Part shown: positions 54,205-62,149 of the stretch, piece after piece
Layout: every line of letters begins with the position of its first letter
How positions within the stretch are numbered: position 1 is the first letter of the stretch
Source of the DNA: DASSJT01 sp963715025
GTDB taxonomy: Bacteria; Actinomycetota; Actinomycetes; Actinomycetales; Dermatophilaceae
Assembly (NCBI GenBank): GCA_963715025.1
Contig: CAVQQQ010000002.1
Span: 372,001 to 436,000, forward strand
Direction: 5' to 3'
Length of the DNA: 64,000 nt
Program-made: the position numbers and the translations under genes
Notes under the pieces: generated by a model
What the model was told of the DNA's origin: nothing
The model's database searches: none
What the model saw: the letters and a program-made list of their open reading frames with translations, nothing else

Positions 54205-55095
54205 CTAGCCCGCTGGGCCGGGCGCCGTGGTCTGCCGAGGGCTGCCAGGCCCATACAGCCCCGGGCCGCTCACCTCCAGGCCGGCCAGGAAATCTCTCGC
54301 AGCGATGTAGCCCCCCTTGATCAGGATGCCGGTGTGTTGGAACTCCAGGGGTGAGACGCGGTGGACTTGCGGCCCCGGAAGGTAGACGACCGGCACCCGG
54401 TCGGCAGCCAGCGGGGCCTCGAGGACCGACTGCACCCGCATGGTGACCATCGTGGTGAAGAAGAGCGCCTCGGCGAGCGTCGCCGGTGGCGCCGGGACTT
54501 GCCCCGGGAAGGCGGTATCGAGGACGACGAGCGACTGGGCGCCCATGGCCAGCGCCTGCGTCACCGGAACGTTGGCGACGACACCGCCGTCGTAGAGCAG
54601 ACGATCGCCGAGCGGCACGGGTGGGAAGATGCCCGGGATGGCCGCGCTGGCCAGCAGAGCGGGCAGAAGGTCGCCTTCGGTGACCAGGTGTGGTGCCGCT
54701 GTGGCCACGTCGGTGGTCACCACTCCGAGAGGCAGCGCGAGGTCGGAGAAGGTGTGGACCGCTCCCAGGTAGCTCGACATCAACGCACGCAGGCCCGTGT
54801 TGGGAAAGAGGTGGTTGCGCTCGCGCTGCAGGGTCCGCAGCGAGGCCAGCGGACCACCGGGGAAAACCATGTGGCGAGTGATCCGTGGCCAGATGTGGCT
54901 TAGGCGGTGGGCGGCACTGCCCGGGTCGAGCGCCACGACCAGGCCGTTGATCGAGCCCACCGAGGTGCCAACCACGAGATCGGGCACGAAATCCGCCTCG
55001 GCGAGCGCCTGCAGCATGCCGACTTGGATGGCGCCGAGACTGCCACCGCCGCCGAGGACGAACGCCACAGGGCGGGGGAGCGAGACTGTCGTCAC
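54205..55095 (-). CDS. Patatin-like phospholipase
   Basis: This 296-residue lipid hydrolase of the RssA/patatin class has the oxyanion motif GGGGSLGAIQVG near the N-terminus, the nucleophile Ser in GTSVGSING, and the Asp of the catalytic dyad in LLYDGGVVANVPV. The GTG at 55093-55095 is chosen for the GGGG site about 7 nt upstream and for fit to the family; the frame stays open to 55215. It is tail to tail with the GH3 gene and unrelated to it. Confidence 0.9.
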   Translation of the reverse strand: MTTVSLPRPVAFVLGGGGSLGAIQVGMLQALAEADFVPDLVVGTSVGSINGLVVALDPGSAAHRLSHIWPRITRHMVFPGGPLASLRTLQRERNHLFPNTGLRALMSSYLGAVHTFSDLALPLGVVTTDVATAAPHLVTEGDLLPALLASAAIPGIFPPVPLGDRLLYDGGVVANVPVTQALAMGAQSLVVLDTAFPGQVPAPPATLAEALFFTTMVTMRVQSVLEAPLAADRVPVVYLPGPQVHRVSPLEFQHTGILIKGGYIAARDFLAGLEVSGPGLYGPGSPRQTTAPGPAG

Positions 55096-55283
55096 AGCGA
55101 GTCCCCACCGACGATGCGGAGCGTGCCGGCCGGCATCCCCGGCTTCCACTGGCACCCGGCTGCTTCGGCTGCAGACGCAGCAAGATCGGCACGGTGCGTA
55201 CGGCTCATGCGGCAAGCGTGAATGCAGGCCCCAAAACCGGGTGAGAGTCGAAGGTCCCGGCGGCCTATTGGTGGTCCGTGGCG

Positions 55284-55967
55284 TTACGAGCCGGGGCCGA
55301 AAACCACAGGCGAAGTGGTCGCCGCGATCACGGCTGCATTCATGCCGTCGATGGCTCGACGCACAGCATCGGACGACCAGTCGCCCTCGGCGATCCGCTT
55401 GGCGCTGTCGTTAAGCTGCGGCTTGGACAGCCCTGCGGTGGCCGGGTCGACCACCTTGTGTACCGCCTTCAACGCGAGCAGGAGTGAGATGAGCGCGCCG
55501 GTCCTCGCGCTATCCGTGGAGGCATTCCGCAACGCGGCTACCAGGTCATTGCGCAGGGCTTCCTCGTGAGCGGCGTCCTGAGCCGGCCATCGGTGACTCG
55601 GGAAGACGCCGAGGATGCTCCCGCTCTCTGCGCGCAGGAGGCCCCGGTCGGTCAGGCGGTCGTACAGGCGAGTGCGTACATGTTTGCCGAGAGCCGTCAC
55701 GACATTCTGCGGCTTCTTGCCTTGTCGCGCGCCGACCGTGGCCAGTGCCTCGTCGAGCAGCGGGTCAGAGGTCGCACTCGCGTCCCTGACGATCAGGCGG
55801 CCCTTTCGGACCTGGTCTGAGGGCCCGGCCAGGTCCACGCGCTGCATGAGGGCGAGCTCGACGAGGAGCGCGCCGCCGAGCGCCACGTCGACCTCACTGG
55901 AGCTGGACGCGAGCTTCCCGGTGTCGTCATTCGTGAGGAGGAGTAGGAGATCCTCAGCGATGAGCAC
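55284..55967 (-). CDS. GPP34 (GOLPH3/VPS74-like) domain protein
   Basis: This 227-residue protein begins LIAEDLLLLLTNDDTGKL and has VALGGALLVELALMQRVDL and RLYDRLTDRGLLRAE, the helical GPP34 fold named after the yeast/human Golgi phosphoprotein. Actinobacterial members are common and of unclear role; phosphoinositide or membrane binding is known only for the eukaryotic proteins. It lies upstream of the patatin gene on the same strand, with a 188-nt gap. Confidence 0.9.
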   Translation of the reverse strand: MLIAEDLLLLLTNDDTGKLASSSSEVDVALGGALLVELALMQRVDLAGPSDQVRKGRLIVRDASATSDPLLDEALATVGARQGKKPQNVVTALGKHVRTRLYDRLTDRGLLRAESGSILGVFPSHRWPAQDAAHEEALRNDLVAALRNASTDSARTGALISLLLALKAVHKVVDPATAGLSKPQLNDSAKRIAEGDWSSDAVRRAIDGMNAAVIAATTSPVVFGPGS

Positions 55968-56106
55968 ACCTAGACCCTAGACGCAGCAGGTCCGCGAGGG
56001 ACACCCCTCCCAGGTCGACCGCGCGGACCATGACCTCGCGCGCAGGACCAAATGCCCGTTGTCCGGCCTCGTGCTCCGGACCTAGCCTGTGGCTGGGAGG
56101 TCCACC

Positions 56107-56850
56107 ATGGTGGCTGAGCCGACGTTCATTGCGTCGGTGCAGCGCGCCCTGAGCCTGCTCGATGCCGTCGGCGCCTCAGACCGGCCGCTCCCGGCCAAGG
56201 CCCTCGCGCGCCGTACCGAGCTGCCGCTGCCGACCGCCTACCACCTGCTCCGCACGCTCGTCCACGAGCGCTACCTCGCCCGCGACGACGGCGGCTACGT
56301 GCTCGGCGAGCGGCTGGTTTCCCTGAGCTCTCCCCGGAAGGGGGTTCTCGCCCGGGCCACGCGGTGCCGACCCCTGCTGGCGCACCTGCACGAGGAGCTG
56401 CAGGCAGCGGCATACCTCTCGGTCCTTGACGAAAGCGGCCGCATCGTTCTCGCCGAGGTGGTCGACAGCCCCGAGACGCCCCGGGTGGACCTGTGGGTCG
56501 GCTTCGACGACGCCGCGCACGCGACGGCGCTCGGAAAGGCGGTCCTGGCCTCCATCGACGACGCCTCCCGACGGGACTACCTCGCCACTAGGGCGCTGCC
56601 CGACCTGACTCCGCACACCATCACGGACCCACGGCTCCTCCTGCGCCAGCTCCAGATCCCTCGCGCCTACGCATTCGACCACGAGGAGTACGCCATCGGC
56701 ACGGCCTGCATCGCGGCCTCCGTGCCGTCGGGCAGCCTGACCGCCGCAGTTGCCGTGTCGGTGCCGGCAGGGCAGCTCGGCCGGGTGATCGAACGCTCGG
56801 AGGCTCTGCGCCGCACAGCGAACCTGATCGCGCTGGCGCAGGCCGGGTGA
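56107..56850 (+). CDS. IclR-family regulator
   Basis: This 247-residue regulator has an N-terminal HTH (ASVQRALSLLDAVGASDRPLPAKALARRTELPLPTAYHLLRTL) and a C-terminal GAF-like effector domain with HATALGKAVLASI and YAIGTACIAASV. I use the ATG 56107 with GGGAGG 6 nt upstream. It lies 83 nt before the 2-oxoacid dehydrogenase genes on the same strand and probably controls them. Confidence 0.9.
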   Translation: MVAEPTFIASVQRALSLLDAVGASDRPLPAKALARRTELPLPTAYHLLRTLVHERYLARDDGGYVLGERLVSLSSPRKGVLARATRCRPLLAHLHEELQAAAYLSVLDESGRIVLAEVVDSPETPRVDLWVGFDDAAHATALGKAVLASIDDASRRDYLATRALPDLTPHTITDPRLLLRQLQIPRAYAFDHEEYAIGTACIAASVPSGSLTAAVAVSVPAGQLGRVIERSEALRRTANLIALAQAG

Positions 56851-56933
56851 CTCGTATCACCATCTGAAGATTCCGTCCTTGTCCGCTGACCGACCGCGAC
56901 GCAGAGTGAGATCACACCCGCAGGAGGTCAGCT

Positions 56934-57956
56934 ATGAGCACGACAGCACCCGATCGCCCCCAGCAGACGCCCAGCGCTCAACTGGACGCGGAAACCAGAC
57001 GAGGGCTGTACCGAACCATGGTTCTCGCACGCGCCTTCGAGGAGGCCATTCTGCGCGAGTACCACGCTGACAAGGGCCCTGGGTTCGACATCGGCAAGGG
57101 CCTGGTTCCCGGTGAGATGCACCTCGCTTCCGGCCAGGAACCGGTTGCCGCGGGGGTGTGCGCTCACCTGAGCGCCGACGACGCGGTCACAGCCACGCAC
57201 CGGCCACACCACTTCGCGATCGCGCACGGCATGGACCTGAGGAAGATGGCCGCGGAGATCTTCGGCCGGGAGACCGGTCTGGGCCGCGGGCGCGGCGGCC
57301 ACATGCATCTCTTCGACCCCGACACGCACTTCTCCTGTTCCGGCATCATCGCCGAGGGCTACCCACCCGCTCTGGGGCAGGCCTTCGCATTCCAGCGCAA
57401 GGGCACCGACCGTGTCGCTGTTGCCGTGACCGGCGAGGGCGCAGCCAACCAGGGCGCCTTCCACGAGTCGCTCAACCTCGCGGCGCTCTGGCACCTGCCC
57501 GTGGTATTCGTCGTCGAGGACAACGACTGGGGCATTTCGGTGCCGCGGTCGGCCTCGACGGCGGTCCCCTCCAACGCGCTGCGCGGCGCGGCATACGGCA
57601 TACCCGCCGAGCGGATCGAGGACAACGACGTGGAAGCGGTGTATGCCGCGGCTGGACGCGCGGTCGCCCGCGCCCGCGCGGGGGAGGGGCCATCGCTGAT
57701 CGAGGTGCACACACTGCGGCTGTTGGGCCACTTCGAAGGGGATGCCCAGGGCTACCGCCCTGAACTCCAGGACGTGCCCAGCCGGGACCCGATCCCCGCC
57801 TACGAGACGCGCCTGCGCGTCGAGGGCCTGCTCGACGACACCGTCTGCGCCCAGATCCGGCAAGAGGCCAGCGAGCGCGTCGAGGACGCTGTGGCGTTCG
57901 CCAAGGACAGCCCACTCCCCGACCCGGCGAACGCCGGCGCGTACGTCTTCGCCTGA
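56934..57956 (+). CDS. 2-Oxoacid/acetoin dehydrogenase E1 alpha subunit
   Basis: This 340-residue TPP-dependent E1 alpha protein has the thiamine-diphosphate motif TGEGAANQGAFHESLNLAALW...VVEDND, GRGRGGHMHLF near residue 120 and ATHRPHHFAIAHG. This resembles acetoin dehydrogenase AcoA or pyruvate dehydrogenase PdhA. AGGAGG lies 6 nt upstream of the ATG. It forms the heterotetramer with the beta subunit encoded 18 nt downstream. The substrate cannot be fixed from sequence. Confidence 0.92.
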   Translation: MSTTAPDRPQQTPSAQLDAETRRGLYRTMVLARAFEEAILREYHADKGPGFDIGKGLVPGEMHLASGQEPVAAGVCAHLSADDAVTATHRPHHFAIAHGMDLRKMAAEIFGRETGLGRGRGGHMHLFDPDTHFSCSGIIAEGYPPALGQAFAFQRKGTDRVAVAVTGEGAANQGAFHESLNLAALWHLPVVFVVEDNDWGISVPRSASTAVPSNALRGAAYGIPAERIEDNDVEAVYAAAGRAVARARAGEGPSLIEVHTLRLLGHFEGDAQGYRPELQDVPSRDPIPAYETRLRVEGLLDDTVCAQIRQEASERVEDAVAFAKDSPLPDPANAGAYVFA

Positions 57957-57974
57957 GCCCGGAAGGAGAAAACC

Positions 57975-59018
57975 ATGACGACAACCGAGTCCACAGTGGC
58001 TCACGAAATCGGCGGAACCCACCGGCTGACCACGGCCAAGGCGATGGTCGAGGCCATCGCGATCGAGATGCGGCGCGACCCATCGGTGGTGTACCTGGGC
58101 GAGGACGTCGGCGCCTACGGCGGCATCTTCAGCTCCACCGCCGGGCTCCTTGACGAGTTCGGCCCAACACGCATCATCGACACGCCGATCTCCGAGACCG
58201 CCTTCATCGGGCTCGCCACCGGCGCGGCCGTCGAGGGCATGCGGCCCATTGCGGAGCTGATGTTCGCGGACTTCATGGGCGTATGCCTTGACCAGATCTA
58301 CAACCACATGGCCAAGATCCACTTCGAGTCCGGTGGGAACGTCCGGGTCCCCATGGTCTTGACGACGGCCGTCGGCGGAGGCTACTCCGACGGCGCGCAG
58401 CACTCGCAATGCCTCTGGGGCACCTTCGCACACCTCCCGGGCATGAAGGTCGTGGTGCCCAGCAGTCCAGCGGACGCAAAGGGGCTGATGGCCTCGGCGA
58501 TCCAGGACGACAACCCGGTCGTCTACATGTTCCACAAGGGGGTGATGGGCCTGCCCTGGATGGCCAAGAACCCCCGCGCCACTGACAACGTCCCTGACGG
58601 GGAGTACACGGTGCCCATCGGCAAGGCCCGCGTTGCCCGAGAGGGCTCGGACGTCACGCTCGTCACACTCTCGCTGTCCGTGCACCACGCTCTCGACGTG
58701 GCCGAGAAGGTCGCCGGCACGATCGACGTGGAGGTCATCGACCTGCGCTCGCTGGTCCCGCTGGACCGGGAGGCCATCCTGGAGTCGGTCTCCAAGACGG
58801 GACGGCTCGTCGTGGTCGACGAGGACTACCAGTCCTTCGGGCTCACCGGCGAGATCGCCGCCACGGTCACCGATGTCGACCCCACAATGCTCCGGGCACC
58901 CGTAGCACGGGTCGCCAACCCCGACGTGCCGGTGCCCTACTCCCACCCGCTGGAGTACACGATCCTGCCCCGGCACGACCGGATCGAGGCCGCCCTGCAT
59001 CGGGTCACCAGGGCATGA
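57975..59018 (+). CDS. 2-Oxoacid/acetoin dehydrogenase E1 beta subunit
   Basis: This 347-residue transketolase-like beta subunit has YLGEDVGAYGGIFSSTAGL, the FIGLATGAAVEGMRPIAELMFADF segment and a C-terminal VEVIDLRSLVPLDREAILESVSKTGRLVVVDED. GGAAGGAG precedes the ATG. It pairs with the alpha subunit; together they decarboxylate a 2-oxoacid or acetoin and reductively acylate a lipoyl carrier. Confidence 0.93.
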   Translation: MTTTESTVAHEIGGTHRLTTAKAMVEAIAIEMRRDPSVVYLGEDVGAYGGIFSSTAGLLDEFGPTRIIDTPISETAFIGLATGAAVEGMRPIAELMFADFMGVCLDQIYNHMAKIHFESGGNVRVPMVLTTAVGGGYSDGAQHSQCLWGTFAHLPGMKVVVPSSPADAKGLMASAIQDDNPVVYMFHKGVMGLPWMAKNPRATDNVPDGEYTVPIGKARVAREGSDVTLVTLSLSVHHALDVAEKVAGTIDVEVIDLRSLVPLDREAILESVSKTGRLVVVDEDYQSFGLTGEIAATVTDVDPTMLRAPVARVANPDVPVPYSHPLEYTILPRHDRIEAALHRVTRA

Positions 59019-59052
59019 TGGGCGCCCCCGTGGTCATGACCGTCCCACGGCC

Positions 59053-59286
59053 ATGACCGACGTCCTCTTTCCCCAGATGTCCAAGGAGGACCCGAACGCC
59101 GAGGGCGTCGTGTCCACCTGGTTCGTCGCGGACGGCGAGCAGGTGTCCGCCGGACAGCTGCTCGCCGAGGTGCAGGTCGACAAGGTGGCGGCAGAAGTGC
59201 CGGCACCGGTCGCTGGCACGATCCGATTGCTGGTGGGCGAGGACGAGGCGACAACCCAGGGGACGGCTCTCGCCCGGATCGACTGA
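59053..59286 (+). CDS. Stand-alone lipoyl-carrier domain
   Basis: This 77-residue protein is a complete lipoyl (biotinyl-lipoyl) domain: VLFPQMSKEDPNAEGVVSTWFVADGEQV, then VDKVAAEVPAPVAGTI with Lys44 as the lipoylation site. A stop follows directly at 59286, so the peripheral-subunit-binding and acyltransferase parts of an E2 are absent. It lies 34 nt after E1 beta. It may work with an E2 encoded elsewhere or as a free carrier. Downstream DNA to 59446 shows no E2 remnant. Confidence 0.9.
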   Translation: MTDVLFPQMSKEDPNAEGVVSTWFVADGEQVSAGQLLAEVQVDKVAAEVPAPVAGTIRLLVGEDEATTQGTALARID

Positions 59287-59446
59287 GCGAGGTCTACCAC
59301 ACCGAGGGCTCGGGGACTGATTCATGGCCCCGCCGTATGACGGAAGCCCCTGGATGGGCCCGACGACGCCTTCTACGTGGGGGAGCAGGCTTCCGGATCC
59401 GGACAGCTCTGCCTCAGGGGTCCACGGGGAAGGTACGGTGCTCGGC

Positions 59447-60616
59447 ATGACTGCAGCGGGAGGAACTCAGCCACATGGCTTGACGCTCGGCGTCGTCGGG
59501 CGGTCGCAGAAGGAGAACGAGCGGCGGCTTGCCATCCACCCCCACCACGTCACCAGGATTCCCCCAGACATCCGCGAGCGGATGTACCTCGAGCACGGCT
59601 ACGGGGAGCGCTTCAGCGTGTCGGACGACGAGCTCGCCGAATGGGTCGCCGGCTTCCGCACGCGGGAGGAGCTGGTCGAGCAGTGTGACGTCGTCCTCCA
59701 GCCGAAGCCGGTGCTCAGTGACCTTGCCGAGATGCGGGTCGGGCAGGTCTTCTGGGGCTGGCCGCACTGCGTCCAGGACGAGAAGCTCACCCAGCTCGCT
59801 ATCGACAAGCGGCTCACGCTGATCGCCTTCGAGGCGATGAACCACTGGAACCGGGACGGCTCGTTCAACCTGCACGTGTTCCACAAGAACAACGAGATGG
59901 CCGGCTACTGCTCGGTGCTCCACGCCCTGCAGATCGCTGGGGCGACGGGGGACTACGGGCGCCGGCGCAACGCGGTGGTCATCGGCTTCGGCGCCACTGC
60001 CCGGGGTGCGGTGACGGCGCTGAACGCCTTGGGTGTCTATGAGGTCGACGTCCTCACCCACCGCCAGACCGCCGCTGTGGCGGCACCGATCCACAGCGCG
60101 CGGATCATCCACTTCGACGACAAGACCCCCGAGCGGATGAGCCACGCGGTCACCGAGCACGGGCCGGTGCCCCTCGCCGCGTTCCTGGTCGAGCACGACA
60201 TCATCGTCAGCTGCGTGCTGCAGGACACCGACGCACCTGCGGTCTTCATGACCGAGGACGACCTCCCGAGCGTCAGGCGGGGCACTCTGGTCATCGACGT
60301 CTCGTGCGACGAGGGCATGGGCTTCAGCTGGGCGCGCCCGACGACGTTCACCGATCCGGTCTTCGCCGTCGGCGATGACGTGATGTACTACGCGGTCGAC
60401 CACAGCCCCTCGCACCTGTGGGACTCTGCGACCTGGGAGATCAGCGAGGCGATCCTGCCGTTCCTGCGCCCCGTGCTCGCAGGCCCCGACGCCTGGGACG
60501 AGCAGCCCACAGTCAGGCGTGCCATCGAGATCCGTGACGGGGTGGTCCAGAACCCGGCGATCCTGTCGTTCCAGGGCCGCTCGCCGGTTCACCCCCACTG
60601 GCCGCTCGCAACCTAG
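59447..60616 (+). CDS. N5-(carboxyethyl)ornithine synthase-like dehydrogenase
   Basis: This 389-residue member of the alanine dehydrogenase/transhydrogenase superfamily begins LGVVGRSQKENERRLAIHPHHV. It has a central nucleotide-binding GFGATARGAVTALNALG and FEAMNHWNRDGSFNLHVFHKNNEMAGYCSVLHAL, which fits N5-(carboxyethyl)ornithine synthase, an NADPH-dependent condensation of pyruvate with ornithine or lysine. The ATG 59447 is chosen at the start of the conserved region; the frame is open upstream. Substrates are inferred from family only. Confidence 0.85.
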   Translation: MTAAGGTQPHGLTLGVVGRSQKENERRLAIHPHHVTRIPPDIRERMYLEHGYGERFSVSDDELAEWVAGFRTREELVEQCDVVLQPKPVLSDLAEMRVGQVFWGWPHCVQDEKLTQLAIDKRLTLIAFEAMNHWNRDGSFNLHVFHKNNEMAGYCSVLHALQIAGATGDYGRRRNAVVIGFGATARGAVTALNALGVYEVDVLTHRQTAAVAAPIHSARIIHFDDKTPERMSHAVTEHGPVPLAAFLVEHDIIVSCVLQDTDAPAVFMTEDDLPSVRRGTLVIDVSCDEGMGFSWARPTTFTDPVFAVGDDVMYYAVDHSPSHLWDSATWEISEAILPFLRPVLAGPDAWDEQPTVRRAIEIRDGVVQNPAILSFQGRSPVHPHWPLAT

Positions 60617-60660
60617 GTCGGCTGGGCGGTCGACCCAGGTCCCGTCCTGGCCCAACCCGG

Positions 60661-60706
60661 CGTATGCCGGGTGGCCGAACCCGTTTCGGCGGACCCCCGG
60701 CATACG
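60661..60706. terminator. Nested bidirectional terminator
   Basis: The outer arms CGTATGCCGGG (60661-60671) and CCCGGCATACG (60696-60706) are perfect 11-bp complements. Inside them GCCGAA (60674-60679) and TTCGGC (60685-60690) make a second stem. It lies exactly between two convergent genes and can stop both. Confidence 0.75.
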
Positions 60707-60726
60707 GTTCCCTGACGGCTGATGCC

Positions 60727-61038
60727 TCAGGCCCCCAGGATCTTCGCTTTCTGGGCTGCGAACTCCTCGTCGGTGAGGATGCCCTGGGCTCTCAGCTCAC
60801 CCAGGCCCTTGAGCTGCTCGATCACGTCGGCTTGAGAAGCCGCCTGAGGCGGCCCTGGAGGAGCCGCCTGAGGAGGAGGAGCCGTCTGCTGTTCGTAAGC
60901 CTGGTCGCGTTGAGCCGCGATCTCGGCATCCCGATCGGCGTATTTCGCGGCTTGGCGGCGCTGTACGCGGCCGCTCACCGCCGTGGCGGTGCCCGCCACG
61001 ACGGCCGTTCGAGCGACTCCGCGCAGTAGTCCGGGCAT
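60727..61038 (-). CDS. SHOCT-domain small protein
   Basis: This 103-residue protein has an alanine/valine-rich N-terminal segment (VARTAVVAGTATAVSGRV), a charged helix, a proline/alanine-rich linker and a C-terminal SHOCT domain (IEQLKGLGELRAQGILTDEEFAAQKAKILG). SHOCT domains mediate oligomerisation. It is followed in the same orientation by, and is 12 nt from, the DUF6325-like gene upstream. Such genes often cluster with stress or envelope proteins. Confidence 0.88.
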   Translation of the reverse strand: MPGLLRGVARTAVVAGTATAVSGRVQRRQAAKYADRDAEIAAQRDQAYEQQTAPPPQAAPPGPPQAASQADVIEQLKGLGELRAQGILTDEEFAAQKAKILGA

Positions 61039-61050
61039 TATCGGTCCTCC

Positions 61051-61518
61051 TCAGGTGGTGGGGGATTCGGCGGCCTCGAGTGCCGCCAGGGCATCCATGA
61101 CATCCGTTGCCGGGATGCGTGCGCTGGCGATCACGTCGCCTCCGCTGTCGCGCGCAGCGGCAACAAAGGGGATGGCCCAGCTGTTCTCGTAGACGATCAG
61201 CGCGGCCACGGTGCCGGGCTCCATGGCGTCGGCAGCCTGGCGCATGTCATCGTCCCCGAGCAGGCCCGAGCGGGCTCCTGCGAAGTAGGTGAAGGTGCCA
61301 GCACCCCCAGCTGGGTCGGTGAGCTCGAGGGCTTGGACTGAGCCGTCATGGTCCTTGCTGATGACCATCAGGTCGTAGAGGCGGATGACTCCCTTCTCGA
61401 CCAGGTCCGCCAAAGCCTCGCTCGCCCGGCCGGTGAGCCGGTCAGCCTGGAACTCGAGAAGCAGGAAGTCGATGGGGCCGTGAACGGCGGTCGAGCTGTT
61501 GGTGGTGGTCACTGTCAC
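61051..61518 (-). CDS. DUF6325/DUF1269-like protein
   Basis: This 155-residue soluble protein has GPIDFLLLEFQADRLTGRASEALADLVEKGVIRLYDLMVISKD, LGDDDMRQAADAMEPGTVAALIVYENSWAIPFV and a C-terminal helix. This layout matches actinobacterial DUF6325 proteins. Function is unknown. It is the middle gene of a compact three-gene leftward unit with the DUF7144-like and SHOCT genes. Confidence 0.82.
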   Translation of the reverse strand: MTVTTTNSSTAVHGPIDFLLLEFQADRLTGRASEALADLVEKGVIRLYDLMVISKDHDGSVQALELTDPAGGAGTFTYFAGARSGLLGDDDMRQAADAMEPGTVAALIVYENSWAIPFVAAARDSGGDVIASARIPATDVMDALAALEAAESPTT

Positions 61519-61536
61519 TCCTGTCTCGGCGTTTGC

Positions 61537-61971
61537 TCAGCGCCTGGCTTCCCGTTCGGACGCCGCAACGATGTCGCGGCCGTGCGCGGTGACCGCCCAG
61601 ATCACGAAGACGTCGAAGGCCACGACCATGAGGCTCCAGATCGGGTAGTACGGCATCCACAGGAAACTGGCGATGATGCTGATGCAGGCCACGATCACGG
61701 CGACTACCCTGGCCCAGACCGCGCCCTGGAACAGAGCGAAGCCCGCAAGGCCCACGATGACGCCGAGGATGATGTGGGCCCATCCCCATCCCGTGACGTC
61801 GAACTTGAAGACGTAGTCCTTGCCGTAGACGAAGAACGTGTCGTTCGCCAAGGCGACGATGCCTTGGATGACGTGGAATGCGCCAGTCATCATCATGAGG
61901 GTCGCGGCGAAGAGAGTCACCCCGACCGCGCCGGTGCTCACTTCGTGCCGAGCGGGGGTACTGGTTGCCAT
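61537..61971 (-). CDS. DUF7144-like four-helix membrane protein
   Basis: This 144-residue membrane protein has four helices, with GAFHVIQGIVALANDTFFVYGKDYVF between helices 1 and 2 and GWGWAHIILGVIVGLAGFALF as helix 2. The gene family is widespread in actinobacteria and often sits beside DUF6325 and SHOCT genes. Function is unknown. It is probably first in the three-gene unit. Confidence 0.85.
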   Translation of the reverse strand: MATSTPARHEVSTGAVGVTLFAATLMMMTGAFHVIQGIVALANDTFFVYGKDYVFKFDVTGWGWAHIILGVIVGLAGFALFQGAVWARVVAVIVACISIIASFLWMPYYPIWSLMVVAFDVFVIWAVTAHGRDIVAASEREARR

Positions 61972-62149
61972 GACGGCCTCCCGTCTGTCGCCCGCGCTCT
62001 TCGACGCGGTGCTGTTTCTGTTGACTCTCTGGTTCTACGCCTAAACCCGCGGTGCTGCCTCACCCCCCCGGGGTGATCCGTCACGTGCGCATGGGAACGT
62101 GCGCATGGGACCGGTCAGCCCGGCTCACTGGGCGTCAGCGAGGCGCGGG

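Noticed and set aside
56928..59000. 690-codon open frame antisense to the E1 subunits
   Set aside because: It shadows two well-identified genes; no domain is recognisable.
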